Shown here: positions 1 through 12,735 of the stretch, in pieces | Layout of the letters: each line of letters starts with the position of its first letter | Position numbering within the stretch: position 1 is the stretch's first letter | DNA from: Hyaloperonospora brassicae | Lineage: Eukaryota; Oomycota; Peronosporomycetes; Peronosporales; Peronosporaceae | Length of the DNA: 64,000 nt | Direction: 5' to 3' | Assembly: GCA_947650285.1 (NCBI GenBank) | Contig: CANTFL010001445.1 | Span: 1-64,000 of the forward strand | Notes under the pieces: generated by a model | The model's database searches: none | Told to the model about the DNA's origin: nothing | What the model saw: only the letters and a program-made list of their open reading frames with translations | Translations under genes and position numbers: made by a program

Positions 1-1294
1 GGAGATATCGAACCACACTGGCCGGCTGTGCAACCACAGATAGCAACATCGACGACAGAGATAACCATTGATGACGTCCAAGTTGGAGAACTTAATTTGC
101 CATTAACAGAAGATGAAAAGAAGTTGTGTCAATAGAACTGGAGAAAAAAGCATCTGCTGATTGGAAAAAGAAAACGCTTTACCCCTGCCGCACGCGGTGC
201 TGTATGCTGAAGCGATGTCGGCTGCAAAAGCCAATCGCACAGCGTGTGGGGTCGGTTGCACCCAAGTTTGTGGAGAATTAGGCAGATCTATCGAAAATAT
301 TACTGCCCGCCAAAATCATTCGACCTCAGATATCGCCAAGGCGTCACGAATAGTCGGTGGTCATCAAGAAGAATGGCTAAGCTATCTGGCTATGTATAGA
401 TTATTATTTGGTGAATCATCCAGTACGGCTGATGGTGTACCCCATGCCGCGTACCAGCAAGATGATGCAAGACATAGATACAGCCATGTATTATTGCTCC
501 TTTTATATGGCTAGTGTATTTTAGGCTGTAAAATTGACCGAACGGGCAAGAATATAATCTGGGTTCATTATTACCCTTTCTGATCTATCTGAGTGGTCAA
601 GAATCCCGTCGGGTTGAAGAACTCCCTACAATTACCAGCAATTGATTGATAACGCTTTGTCTCGATACCTAAAGATCGGTATAAATATGTACTCGATCAC
701 AGGGGGCTAACATAATTCGACAGACATATTTACGAAGTTGGAACCGGAGAGAGATCGATCACCATCTGTGCTAGGCATACGATCTTACATTATCGAAATA
801 GTGTTCCCAGCTACAACGTGGACCCTCTTAAACGACATGGTTAAATGATGGATATTGTTGTGCGATTAGCGGATTCTATTGATCCGCTTGGACAAATTTT
901 CTTGGTGATGGCGTATACCAGATTCCATGGGTATCAGGTATCAAAAGCTGGTTTGGAAGCTCACCCTAAATATTTAAGGTCGCCAATAACCCTTCCTATA
1001 CCTACGTCGTTGCGTTCTATGCAGTCAATATTGAGCAGTCTCTACAATTACAGCAGTTTTATAAAAGAATTTGCGATATACGCATCAGTAATGTACAGAT
1101 TGAGGGAGAACAAATTCTTTGAGATCAGCAAAACGATTGCAGTGATACAACGACCACATATACAGTCAAAAAACGACCGCAACCCAGCTAGAATAATGAT
1201 AAAGAGCGTGATCCTTACCGAAAAACCTGGTGGGAGAAGGCTACGATTGCTTTCAACAAATAAAAAGCCAAGATCGCTTAAACCTCGATTTTAA
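1..1294 (+). pseudogene. Reverse transcriptase remnant of the leftmost gypsy element
   Basis: Positions 1-135 read as an acidic pre-RT linker ending in TEDEKKLCQ and a stop; the next frame gives the RT N-terminus. The clearest part is 845-1294, whose translation contains the RT thumb/connection signature (GLEAHPKYL, then SLRSMQSILSSLYNYSSFIKEF and FAIYASVMYRLRE), matching the gypsy pattern in which the primer-grip region is followed by FLG-like and Y.RFI motifs. The YxDD catalytic box cannot be found intact in the intervening 520-840, which is rich in stops. Recognition rests on family knowledge of oomycete gypsy pol, not on a search. Confidence 0.7.
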
Positions 1295-1379
1295 AGGTCT
1301 TAAGCCCGGACCAAATCCCGGTGATTGGAGTGTATGCAAGCTAGTAGGCGGTGTCAGTATCACTTTTGCAGGTAAACGA

Positions 1380-2238
1380 TGATGTACACTAGCCGGTTAC
1401 TTTCGTAAGCCGCACCCTCAATCCTTATGAGATTGACTATGGCATGGTAAACAAATAGGTGTTAGCTCTACTATAAATCTTGAAATGTGTGCTACGGCAT
1501 GATGTTATTCCGAGATATTATGGTGCTTACTCGATATTTGATGTTTGCTTGGTTGGTCCAATATTCGAGCCTAAATGAGATGCTGGGGAGATGGACCTCA
1601 TTGATGTCGAATTAGCTTAAGATTTTATAAGATGTGAGAAGGGGAAGATGAAAACTCGGCGTCAAGCCAAACTCTTCGATCCGAGGGGTAGATATGATGA
1701 TCGCTATCGCTCCAAAGAGGCAACATTAGCTATCTATATCGATGCCAACACTTACGGTGGAAGAAGGCAAAAACTTTCTAGTGACCAGTTTCGACGGATC
1801 AGCTCGTTTTAAACGGAACCTTCGGGCGTACAGCGCGATCGTGTGACAGCTTGTAGAATGGACCGTTGTGGTTGATTCGTCTGAATATGAGACGGATCTA
1901 GCAGTGAATGCAACTAAAAATCCCGGTATATTGCTTAAGTTTGATCTGTTGGATAGACAAACTAGGGGACGGATCATCATATATGGCAATTACAACTGGT
2001 TGATGCGCCAGATGCGGGTGAGATCGATTGCAAGGTGCCGGGTTTACAGTCGCTACTCCACAAGGAAATGCAAAGCCTTAAGTCATGGCCAAAGCACGAG
2101 TTCCTACATATGAACGGGAATGGAACCAAAATGCTGATCGATTGGCGAGCTCAGCTCTGCAACAGGAGACTGGTACGATCGTCACTTAGGACTCAGAGAT
2201 GCAAGACTTGGTTTCATTGGATCAAATGCATGAATTGA
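1380..2238 (+). pseudogene. RNase H remnant of the leftmost gypsy element
   Basis: Around 1410-1460 a frame reads NPYEIDYGMVNK, the pattern preceding the gypsy RNase H connection (usually NELNY...DKE). From 1775 a frame carries TSFDGSARFKR, containing the first catalytic Asp context of a second RNase H-like domain, and 1868-2113 continues with DLAVNATKNPGILLKFDLL and a GRIIIYGN segment corresponding to the later Glu/Asp region. 2035-2238 continues as SWPKHEFLHMN. Three frames are needed to read it through, and the active-site Asp in the last motif appears replaced by Tyr/Asn. Inactive. Confidence 0.65.
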
Positions 2239-2432
2239 TCATACCAGAATGACCAGATCGAGTGAAAAACATGGCTGCGATCATTCGATCACCATAGCGC
2301 AGACGCAGGTGGACCGAGGTGCTACGCGAGGAAGTGGTACAATAGATTCAAATTGAGCGAATCAAACAGGCATAAGAGGAGGCAGGTTGGATCGCCAACG
2401 TCAAGTAATATTTGGTTGGTTAGTTAAATCAG

Positions 2433-3330
2433 ATGAATGATGAAGATGCAACGACGTGTACTCGTATCGCTCAAAATTATGAAGTAGACGAGAACGGGCT
2501 GTTATTTTTCTGTCCCCGAGCGTCGGGGTCATTAAAAGGTCGCACAAAGATAATCCGCCTCGTGGTGTCTAAATTGTTGCAGCGTGATTTTTTGCATCAT
2601 TACCACACTAGTTTGGAAGGCGGCCACGAAGGGATCAGAGGGACTTAACCGATGCTCCGATCCATCTTTTCATCGAAGAGGGTTACATTGGATCTTCCAA
2701 CAGTATGTGGGTGAGTGTGTGGATTGTACCACTGGAAAGAGACTACCTTCGATACTTAGGGGGTTGACAGGTAATGTGCAAGCCACAAACCTGTTTTAAA
2801 TGATTGCTATGGAATACTTAATCTCTTCAATAAAGGCGATATAGGGAACACCGAATAACTGTTGTGTATGTATCTTTTCGGGATATGTGGTGGCTAGAGC
2901 CAGCACATCAAGAACGTCAAAATCAATTGCCGAAGGATACAAGTAGGGTGTGTTTCGAAGGCGTAAGTCAAGTGAAGAAATACGGCACGATCGGGAACCC
3001 GGATCCATGTCAGATTTCTTCCGAGCACGTAACATGATCGACGGACAGAATTAACGTGTTACTGTAGCTTGTCGCTCTTAAGCAGATGATAACGCAGAAT
3101 GCATAGTGCGGACGCATATTCGAGCCGTCGAGATAGATGTAGCAGATGTAGAATAAAAGGATTTGGTAAGCTGAGAGACTAACTTTTGCGTCCAATACGG
3201 GACAGGATCGGATGCGCGGCGATACTACGATTTACCCGATCTGCGGTAGAGATCCGAGATCGACGTCAGAGGAAATGCTACCAGTATCAAGCACCACGAT
3301 AAGAGATCGAGAATCAAGGGGATTGGTTAT
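2433..3330 (+). pseudogene. Integrase zinc and catalytic-core remnant
   Basis: The 2433-2648 frame gives DENGLLFFCPRASGS followed by LLQRDFLHHYHTSLEGGHEGI, the H2C2 integrase zinc-binding region (HH...H). The second half of the zinc motif, reading CVDCTTGKRLPS, follows in another frame at about 2716-2760, and the catalytic core starts near 2795 with MIAMEYL, where a catalytic Asp is normally in a MDH/MDF context and is here Glu. The rest of the core to 3330 is decayed. Assignment follows from order within the element and from the zinc signature. Confidence 0.65.
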
Positions 3331-3335
3331 ACATC

Positions 3336-3757
3336 ATGCTGCGTCAGTACCAGCGAGCTAGTTCAACGATGAATCAGCAGTTAAAGATCGCGATCCTGGA
3401 TCAGGCGCTTCGACATAATTCGAATACGGATCCGAACATTTTAGATTGTGGAACGCAAGACTGGATCTATTTGGATCGAGGCAAAGAACGATACACTCGC
3501 AAGATCGCACACTTGTGGCATGGGTCGTTTCAAGAAGATGAGCTATGTGCAGCCCATGTTGTTCGATCAAATTTATCAAGAATACCATACATATTGATTC
3601 TGTTCGTGCACGTCTCCGATTTCTAACGAGTCGTGAAATTACGGATCGGCTGAATAGCGGATTGATGGAATACAGTGGGTATCGCGGCGACTTAGTCGAA
3701 TCTCTCATACCGGGGGATAATTGGAAAATTAAAATAGATTCTGAAAATACGAAGTGA
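3336..3757 (+). pseudogene. Integrase C-terminal region remnant
   Basis: The frame at 3336-3626 (96 codons) contains DPNILDCGTQDWIYLDRGK and then RKIAHLWHGSFQEDEL, the GPY/F-type module found after the integrase core of gypsy elements (G..VWLYLDR ... KLAHLWHGPF). The 3545-3757 frame continues with RARLRFLTSREITDRL and LIPGDNW, matching the linker before the chromodomain. One frameshift separates the two halves. Fairly well preserved compared with the rest of this relic. Confidence 0.65.
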
Positions 3758-4100
3758 AGGGGAGTGAAGCAAGCGATATTTACGTAAGCCTAGGCATGGT
3801 CGGATACATAAATAGTATCCGGTGCAGTGTAAGGAGAACAGCGAGATGACATAGGTCGACGAAGCCAAATCGACTCTGAGGGTTGCTACAAAAGTTTGAT
3901 CAGAATCGGGTAAGTCGAAATCCTTTCGGAGTGATACAAATGCACGATGTAGAGATCAAAAGCTATCAAATGGGGCTATTGGCGTGAAAGAAGATTGTAT
4001 GAAGAGGTGGATGGGCTACAAGTAATGTTAGTAGCCACCGTGAATTGCGAAGGATCGATCGCGGCTGGAAAGCCAGATGAAAAGAAACGAAGTTAATATT

Positions 4101-5019
4101 ACGAAAATCAAACATAAAAAAATAGAGGTCCGAATTTATAGAGACGCTGGAGGATATGTACGTCTTACATAGGGCTACGTCAGTTTTGATCTGCTCAACA
4201 AAAGAAAAATAGGAATTGATAAATAAAACGAGTGTGAGATAGTAGAGTTCCGATCGAGATCACATCATAATGAACGACTATTTATCAATAGAAATGCAAT
4301 TGAACATCGACAATAAAGAGCAATTTTTATCGGCTATCGATAGCTTAAGAGACCAAATGAGGCACTTGGCGTTGTCAAGACAATCTAGATCGAGGACGCG
4401 CAATAATGAGGTAGCTGATTTTGTTTCAGAGACGGTCCATACATTAATCATTCGCGACCACGGTCGAGATCCGTACGGAACAAGAATGGCCAGTAGAAAG
4501 ACCAAAATTTTTGCGGCGATGACATCCGACACCATTTTAAAAGGAAGGAGACTGTGAAATCACTGGTGGTTTTGCATTTGATCGGAACTGGTGAGGGAAA
4601 CGGTGAACCGTAGCACAGACTCAAGGAAATAGTTTGGAAATCAAATTCCATCAAAGAAGCGATCCTAATAAGGTTGTCAAATATCATAGACAGTCCAAAA
4701 ATCATCCAAAAGGGATCATATTCGAAATTTGTCTGGTACAAGACCAGTATAGCTATGATCCATACGCTACACCAGCCGACGATGGAGGTTTGCAAAACGC
4801 TCAACAAGAACAATCGACGATCAACAAGAACAAATATGGCGTCCACACGATAATGAAGATCGTGAGAATCGGTCCAATGAGGCAAAACCAACCATGCTGC
4901 AGTTTTGGTGAGGTCCGAATGTCAAAAGCTGACATGACGCAAAAGGATGCATTGCTAGGTCTACGCCATTTGTCTACTTACGGTGCAGAGGATAATTGGG
5001 GTCGAGTGATCACACTATT
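4101..5019. other. Repeat-derived sequence, two open frames of unknown nature
   Basis: Two + strand frames, 4270-4557 (95 codons) and 4634-5068 (144 codons), are longer than expected for this base composition but match no family I recognise. The first has a short possible coiled coil (QFLSAIDSLRDQMRHLAL). The second has a segment, AEDNWGRVITLFNHCVGR, that runs into the repeat shared with 45 kb. They may be 5' sequence of another gypsy copy of the same family. No host gene is claimed. Confidence 0.35.
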
Positions 5020-5970
5020 CAATCATTGCGTTGGGCGTGAGAGCCAACAGATAGAAGGCGTCAGTTAAGTTCGAGAAGGGTTCTGATTGGAAAAATACTA
5101 GCTTATATGGGTGGCTCACGATTTGGATCCTATCTCTTAAACTCAAACTCGATTGAGTTCTCGATCCAATTTCTTGATCGCGATCTGAACTCTCGATCCA
5201 ATTTCTTGGTTGCGACCTAAACTCTCGATGTCGTTCTCAGTCCTCCATCCTGATCTTTCGACCTGAACCTGATCTCTCTATCTCAAAGTGTTGTATGCAA
5301 GTTTGGTGTGGGTCACGCTAAGGTTTAGGATGATATACTTGGTGTACGCCAGATAGATACTAAGGGGGCGACCTCTTGGGAGGGCGACGCGTGACTTCGA
5401 AAGTCGAGTGATAGATAGAGCTAGCGATGTATTCGTCGTCTTATATGAACTAATTAACAATTAATAGAGATATGAATATGCTTATAAGTACATATGCCTC
5501 TTTTTTTGTGGTAGGGTCATTGGCCACCTGACGTCGAGAAAGCTGCATACTTTGATTAAGATACATCTGTGGATGATTTGTCCAGGGATCAAGGACTTTC
5601 AACATAAATCTCGACTTCAATTGGACGCAGCAAACACGTAGAGGCAAAAGGTGCAAGATCGCGAGACGGCTTAAGTGGTCAGAAGGCGCACGGATCAAGA
5701 ATTCTATTTTGACAAAGCAATCTCGTGGAGATCAGGGTGACTCATATTGAGCACCTTACAAGTACACCCGCTATAGTGTGAAGATTTCCACGCTACAGCG
5801 CCAATCCCAACTGGTTTTGCTTGGCATCGACTAGATTCCATCTGGAAGGGTGCAACCCGCCCCACCGACCGGTGCACAAGATGCGCGAAAAATACAGCAC
5901 GCAGTCGGAGTACCCTCTCCATTCGTTGGTCGTCCGGCCGCAAGTAGAGAGTTGTGATTGACTCATTAAA
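5020..5970 (+). repeat. Dispersed repeat copy A with gag-like remnant
   Basis: This stretch aligns by eye with 45030-46080: both begin with CATTGCGTTGGGCGTGAGAG-like sequence, then a run rich in CTCGATCC/GATCTC motifs (5120-5280), then a segment containing TTGGACGCAGCAAACACGTA and ACAAGTACACCCGCTAT. On the + strand the later part reads, with stops, as QLDAANT, then EYPLHSLVVRPQVESCD, which resembles copy B (SECPLRFSVVQAPVESWD). The order suggests LTR/leader followed by gag of an old gypsy family. Copy boundaries are approximate. Confidence 0.55.
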
Positions 5971-8691
5971 AAAGCGGTTATATATTCACTAAAATAACCA
6001 GTTAGCTCGGACTTCTGGTTGTCTCTGTAGTAATTTCCGACCTGCTTTTCGTAATTGCGCGTAAAATCTCTGATCTGTGGTGCTTTTTTAATTGACAAAG
6101 GCTTGTGATTTTATAAGTACGGTTCACATTGGCCGAGACGGGAAATAGGGTTTTGCGAGTAAATAAAAATATCGAAAGCGAACCGATAATTCCAAGCTTT
6201 AAAACTTGGTATAGAAATAAAATGAGAACCAAAATTCATTTTTCTAAACCCAAATCCTTGTTGTTTGACCGTCTTCACCGAGCTATTTTTTAAATAGGCC
6301 TAATAATGAAAATTGTAATAGTTAACCATTATAATAAATGAAAACTTATCATTATTTGACAGATCAATTTTGTCCATGTTAAAAGACATCTTGGACCTCG
6401 TGGCAAAAAATTGAAGACCTAATTCCCGGCGATGCTGCATCCAAGAATTTTGTTTTTGCTGAATACCATCTCCATTATTTCAAATGCTGCGGAGCTTGTT
6501 GCGCTTCATAAATCGTTGCAACCATCCACTTAATCAATTGATAATTTTCTTAGGTAGCTCAAGTCGATGTTTAAACCACCTTGGCCATTGTATCTAAAAA
6601 TTCAAAAGTTAAATCACATCACCGTGGCCGGGACATTGTTAATTTATCCAGGTAAAAGTATATTCGTGTCTGCATTAAACGACCCATATTGACAAATCTT
6701 GCTCCAGATTTGGATTATAAGCTACACGAGAGCATTTTTTTTAAAAGTTTGATTCTGTCATATATATTCGGTCTGTGCGAATCCCAAGTACAATAGAGAT
6801 TTAAGACTAGATTAGTTTAGCACCAAAATTGCCGGAATTATGGATGATATCAGGATTCTTGGCCTAGTGCTGGCAGATCTTGAAGTTTGGGATTGGTGAA
6901 GCGTGCTTTGAACATTTTAAAATGTTTTATAAAGAAAAACCCTACAAATTTGATATGATGCCTTACAATACAATACAAAATTTACGGAATTCATTATCCG
7001 GCTATCTTATTGAATTTGTTTCTACGAATCCGATGCCTTATTCTGGGAAACAGAACCGTTATACTTTATATATTAAGTTGTTTCGATAGTTGAAATATCT
7101 TTCTAATATATGATATGGTAAAAAAAATTACCAATCGCTGCTTGAAGATCGCAATGTGTGATGACTAGATGGCATTATATGTTTTATAATATTTATATAA
7201 TTAAGTCAGGTCAAAACAGAGAACAAAAGTTATAGGACTATGTTCTATAAATTAATCGTTATGCGATTCATCCAATTAAATACTTGCCTTAGCTGCTTGT
7301 TCTTTCTCTATGTAGTGCCTACATGTAGCAAAGCTCACTTTTCACTATTTAATGTAAAAAATTGATCGGATTCGTATTCCAGTATGGGGTAAGCCGTTCC
7401 CTTATACTTTCAGGGAAAAGGATTGCAACTTATTTGTCAAATCAATCTAGCCACACGAGACGAAGCCGATAGGATCGTGCTTAGCATGGTCTTGACGGAA
7501 TTTAATGTTGGAACCAGCTCGCGCCACGTACCGGGAATGATGGCGAAAGGCGGATATATATTATTGCAGCAGCGAACTAAACTTTTCGAAGCTATCAACG
7601 ACTTCCCACGGCGTAGACGAGGGCATTTAATAAAGTAATGCTACCTCTTACAGAGGAAGACTTGTCAGCGTGACAACAAATCTGGAGCTCCGCGTCAAGC
7701 TAACGAATATGAAGAAGAAACAGTGGCAAAACGTTCGGCGCCACAGTATCATAATCATGACTTAGCAAACAAAATCATAACTTATTGCACTATAATACTG
7801 GAGAGAACAGCGTGCCGCGCACAAAACCTCGACGTTTGCCTTTCTACTATCATCGTCGCGTAAATGTTGCCAACCAGGAATCATAAATCGATAGTTGGTG
7901 ACCCTAAATGCGATCTTGGACGTCATATATCACTAGTTAAGCGAGGCAATTAAGATCGAATCATGTTAAATTTCTCGGCGTCAACCAAACCCGAACATTC
8001 AGTCATCTAGAGTTTATGAGGACAGACATAGACGTTCGCTGGATGATATAGCGTAGAACTTAATAAACGGTTTTTTTTACCATTGGTTTGCATGAATTTA
8101 GTGCTAACTGCCTTAACGTAAAACCTGAAGAACGTGTCGCAACTGCCGTATCTAACGCGCAGTTTAAATATGTGCAAGCCGAACAAGTTCATCATGTACT
8201 TTGACACACTTTCGTGTAGCTACGAGCTCTACAGCAGCGCAATTTCGAAAGCATCTGTATATGTTACACTGGCTTCACTAGATATCGAAGCTTCGCCGAT
8301 GGATAGAACGTCAGACGAAGTGAAAGTAGCCTTCTATAAAGCCCGGATAATATTGATTTTTATAGTTGAATTCGGTGTAACTTAGCGAGGTAGAAAGACA
8401 TCAATCAAGTACCCCTTATGACTTATAAATAACAATAGTGTCCCATTTAATCAAGTTATTATGGTCTTTCGTTTTTAGTTGTGTTCCTACAAACATTTTT
8501 ACTGAACATGCTTGTCAGGCGTCTTGCGCGTTACAAAATAATTAGGAATAATAGGCGATTTAAGAAAAATTATGTGTATAAATGGCAGCACCGAGCATTA
8601 TTTCGTAAGCATGGCTGTTTTGATCGATTAAAACAAGCAGTATCTTTTGCAATCGTATTATTAGACACTCCATCAAGTACGTACATCGATC
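5971..8691. other. AT-rich stretch without recognisable gene
   Basis: Open frames here are short, AT-rich and unlike known proteins. The longest well-behaved one, 7423-7638 (+), encodes 71 residues with no recognisable motif. The RNA genes I looked for by eye were not seen. Probably old decayed repeats. Confidence 0.5.
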
Positions 8692-9145
8692 TGTAACGGG
8701 GCACGCTCTTACCAAGCAACTGGTTTTTTGTGTTAACTACCACAAGAATGCGTTCTCCCAAATACACAAACAAGTAATTTTGAAGGCTCGTCGCAGTAAA
8801 TAGATGTCGATATCTCAATTGTTGAGAACTAGATATACAATTAATATAATTAAGTTTTTTCAGTAAACCATCTTTGTCTTGTAACAATATTCAACTACAC
8901 CCTAGTATTTTAGTTACTTGCACATTAGTTATTGCGCTCCTCCAGCAGCGATTAATTGTTAATGTAATTGATGAATCTTGCCCATCAAACAAGAAGCGGA
9001 ATAGGCGCAAATATTACCCTCGGAATATATTTTGTTAACGTCTTTTCTAATCAAGCGATGATAATTTGATAATTTCTTAAATTGATATTATTAAATTATT
9101 AATAGCTTCGTATGAATTTTTTTGTGACGGGATCACTCTGTAACA
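8692..9145 (-). repeat. 3' LTR of element 1
   Basis: On the + strand it starts TGTAACGGGGCACGCTC and ends CTCTGTAACA. It aligns with the 5' LTR at 16525-16988 over landmarks such as CTTACCAAGCAACTGG/CTTGCCAGATAACTGG and CCAGCAGCGATTAATTG/CCAGCAGCGATTGGTGG. Adjacent interior sequence (9146-9156, TCACCCCAACT) is a purine-rich tract on the minus strand, as expected just inside a 3' LTR. Confidence 0.75.
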
Positions 9146-10189
9146 TCACCCCAACTTGACCATCAGTCACTACAATAAGTAATACGAATTCTTGGTGATA
9201 TAGTGAACATCTTTCCGCGGCATGTGGATCTACAAAGCACTTTCTATTATTCACCATCTCACTCCAGGTTTACAGCGCATGACAAATTTTTCCATGCGCT
9301 GCGCGAATGATGCTTCCACTTAAGCAACTGCACAAATGCGTGCTGCAAGAAATAGCAAAAAAATTGGTAGCAGGAGTCTAATCTTTTCCTGATCCTGATA
9401 AGTAGCTTGCAACACCCAATGTGAAGGAACGCGCGTTCATCGACATGCAGATTTATCATCCGCAGCTTCGGCTGCGGTTGGTATAACCATGGACATCTAC
9501 CCCGTAAATGATGTTATCGATTCGGGCAAGTTCGGGATGCTTTCGACTTTAATTTATTCGCAAAACCCAGCCGTCATGATGAGAGAGAGAAAAAATCGAC
9601 TGATTAATTTCCTGTCAGTGTCAGAAAGACTCTACACCGTGACATTTCCGGCTCATCCGACGAGTCCAAGCACTCCTCGAGAAATCAGGCCGATCGCACT
9701 CTCATTCGTTTGATACAAGTGCGCGACTTGATGACGTGACTTATCGTGATGATGTCGATGACTTTTCGTCAAGGCATCGCCGCAGCAATCGTAGTAAATC
9801 CGTCGGTCGCATTTTGTTTATTATGTCGGCACTGCACTAGAGGAGCAAGATCGTAACGCGTATGATCTGCTACTAAAGATAAATAATGGGTGCCTTTTTA
9901 CGGCCATATGAAGCGATTTTATGGTTGTAACCCCGGGTGTAGTCGAATATCACTTTTCGACATGTCAAGACTCCATGGCTTACTGCCAGTGTGAGTGGGT
10001 ATCGCATATAACTCAGTCTAACATACATACCTTTTTTGGACAACTATGGTGTGCTGTCCACCGCACTTAGATAAAGTTTTGTAGGTTTATTAGTACAACC
10101 TTTCTATCGACAACATTACATATGTTGGCCGTGGCGTTTGCTATAACAAATTATTGCAGGTCGCAATAAGTTTAAACAGAAACACCTGA

Positions 10190-11113
10190 TTGATTGTCGG
10201 TAAAAGTTCCACTGATTGTGTTGAGAGGCTGGTTTATCTTGCCTCTAGTGGGGAGAGAACTTTCAGAGTTGTGTTGACAACTCTGTTTGCGCCTCTAGGA
10301 AGACCTTCCTCCCTAACCAGCCGTATTAAAGGGTGCGCGTCTCGTCCGAGATGCGCAAAGGTATTGAGACGTTACAATCTCTTTACGAACGCATCGGGCG
10401 TTCGTTTGACGATGGCTCTTCATCATCAAATGATACGTCTCGTCGTACTGTTCGACGAGACCGGGGACATCCCTATCAGCTGAGAGCGGGTCTTTTGGCT
10501 GTTTCATGAGACTTGATACCCCCGCTACTGAATGGGGTAGCTCGTCATTGATCCTGAATTGTCACGGTGGTTCAGATACGCTACACAAGGAAGCATTGAC
10601 CACCGTGTGAGTCCCCCAAAGAATGTGGAGGAGGAGGAGGGAAAACCTCCTCACAGTCGTTTGACTCACCACCTCGACCCATTCGAGATGGATCGCGCAA
10701 TCGATCAATTGTGCGAGGATTTGGAGAACGAGCGGGACAGACGCTACGCTCCGAACGATTCTGTGCCGATGCACTGCAAGGATAGGGATGCTGTAAGTGC
10801 AAAGGATCGTGATGATTATGCCCTCTTACAGCGACAGATTGAACGGGATGTATGTTTCCTGGCTGAAGAGCTTGCGGCGGCTCGCAGGAAGATCTCTCAA
10901 TTGTTTGGAGATATCTCTTCACTGCGCTTCCAGACCGATCGACTGGAGCGCGAGCGCAAGAATCTGATGTACCTTTTTAGACGTGGAGTCTATCTTCTTT
11001 GTCGGAATCTAGCTCGGACTGATAGTACAGTTGCAGCCGCCAACGTAAAACGTAGGATGCGTGCGCTTCCTACGTGGCAGCTCGATCGTGTATGCGTTGC
11101 CTTGTCGGCGTAG
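10190..11113 (+). CDS. Antisense coiled-coil ORF of element 1 (decayed)
   Basis: Lies between pol and the 3' LTR of element 1, on the strand opposite to gag-pol. The 10559-11113 part encodes HHLDPFEMDRAIDQLCEDL and then a long charged heptad-rich region (ERDVCFLAEELAAARRKISQ, RFQTDRLERERKNLM), clearly homologous to the antisense ORF of element 2 (27312-29026, -), where the same landmarks are HHLDPYEMDRAIDELRDDL and RDQTDRLERERKNLM. Upstream, around 10340-10500, another frame gives SSEMRKGIETLQSLYERIGR, matching SAEMRDAISNLRSVYKRLGR in element 2. At least one frameshift and a few stops separate the parts. Predicted coiled coil; function unknown. Confidence 0.6.
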
Positions 11114-12123
11114 CCCGTGAAATGGCCCAATGTATTTCGGCAGTAATTACTGCTGCCCACGTTAGTTACTACATGTCGAGGTTCACTTACCGTAGATAGT
11201 AGGACTAAGTCGCCTTCAACAAATTTGGATGTTTGCTTTTCCATTCTTGTCAGCGTTTTGTCTCTGCCGATCCACCGCTTGATTATTGTAGTCCTGCACG
11301 AATTGGAACACTGCATCTCGCGCCAGCACAAATAATTTTGCTTACGATACGATGTTTTGTCCAGTTCGGCTTGTGCGAACTGCAGAAAAAGTACTTTCCA
11401 TTTTCTGCTCACCAGCGAGGTTGTCTTCGTCCTCGCTGGAACAATCATTGGTGATACTGAAGATACCAGCATCGTCATTATCATCGGACTCAATCATAGC
11501 GTCATTTCTATTATTGTGATGATCTTCTTCGCCGGTGTCGACCTGATCGACATCAACATCATTCGTGACGACGTTAGCGTCGACATGAGATGAGCAAGAG
11601 CCAGAACAATTTGTTCTAGAGCGATTCCCTATGCCCCCCTAAAGCAAGAGTCACAATCTTAAAGGGAGAAAAGACGTGGTTGGCTCAATCCATTCGCGAA
11701 GAACGGTATGTGCTGAGCTGACGCATGCACCGTATTATTGATGGCGAATTCCACCATCGGTAGGAATTCGATCCAGCTCGAGAAAGAGTGGACATATCCT
11801 CGAAGGATCTCTTCGAGGACACGGTCCGCACGTTCGGTCTGACTATACTGTATAAGATGGTAATATATTGACATCTTCAATATCTTGTTTTGCGATCAGT
11901 ACATGTATTAATAGAACTTAGCAGTAAACCGAGGGCTACGATCGGACACAAGTTCACGAGGTAACCCGTGGAGTCCAAAAATTGTGTTGATAAAGACACA
12001 AGCACATCCTTGTGCCGTGACCGACTCCGGAACTGCAGCAAGATGCATCTTCTTGTTGAATCGGTCAACGAACACAAGAATACCATTTCTCTTGTGGTCG
12101 TCTTCGGGGAAAACCGAGCTCAA
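10990..12123 (-). pseudogene. Integrase core and C-terminal region of element 1
   Basis: The frame from 12123 reads through EDDHKRNGILVFVDRFNKKM, LHGLPRELVSDRSPRFTAKF (catalytic Asp in SDRSPRF), and a second frame from 11880 supplies the catalytic Glu region (SQTERADRVLEEILRG), then FAINNTVHAS. 11493-10990 encodes the acidic spacer and the C-terminal module (EGDLVLLSTV, NVGSSN). The corresponding parts of element 2 are at 26320-27542. Two or more frameshifts and a stop after FTAKF break it. Confidence 0.75.
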
Positions 12124-12312
12124 AATCCATGGAATCGGAGTGCCTGCACTCTACCAGAACCTGTAGAGGCTTTAAAAACGCACGGGATGAAGGACTAGGC
12201 TTCACCTATTGAAAAACTTTGCAAGCACAGATATACTCGCGCACAAACTAATACTGGTGGGGCCAGTAAAAGCCGCGATGGGCCGAAGGATGATTTTTTA
12301 AAGCCATGATAC

Positions 12313-12735
12313 TTATCTGTTAGTTATCGTGAGTTTTAAGATGATGCGCAAGCTCAAATCATCATATGCGGGGAAGACGACACAAGGCGTGTCCCTAGCA
12401 ATGGCTGTATAATACAGAAACCAATTGCGAGTTGTATACCGATCCGATGAGAAACGGTACAAGGCCGACAAATCTTTTAACGATTTACGAGTTGGATTCA
12501 CCGAATGATCCATCAAGCGCAGAAGACCCGTATCTGCTGTGGAGGTCTTTCTTACGTCGTCTACGTTACTCGACGACGTGATACTGAAAGTAAGTGTTGC
12601 AACGGTGGGCATGTCTACACTGTTGGGTTGCGCGCCCGGCTCGAAATCTGGCCGGCGCAAAAGCGCAAAAGCGACGACATTCAGATGTTCAGGTTTATAC
12701 TCGACGGATAAGCTGTACCCCGCAAAGAAAGACAT
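12313..12735 (-). pseudogene. RNase H C-terminus and integrase N-terminus of element 1
   Basis: 140 codons reading SFFAGYSLSVEYKPEHLNVV, ALLRRPDFEPG, and later LYRFSSDRYTTRNWFLYYTA. The counterpart in element 2 (25720-26140) is roughly 70% identical by eye, showing how far the two copies have diverged outside the converted block. The first 500 bp of RNase H (12736-13360) is present as DNA similarity but has no open frame. Confidence 0.75.

Larger units (their letters stand above)
1..4100 (+). mobile_element. Decayed Ty3/gypsy (chromovirus-like) pol, left end outside window
   Basis: A series of frame-broken pieces reads, in order on the + strand, as reverse transcriptase, RNase H, integrase zinc region, integrase core and integrase C-terminal region, the standard Ty3/gypsy pol order. 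The pieces resemble the abundant chromodomain-type gypsy elements of Phytophthora. Stops and frameshifts occur every 100-300 bp, so the element is long dead. No LTR, primer site or target duplication could be found, and the 5' half lies outside the window. The chromodomain expected after the integrase C-terminus (about 3900-4050) is too decayed to call. Confidence 0.8.
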
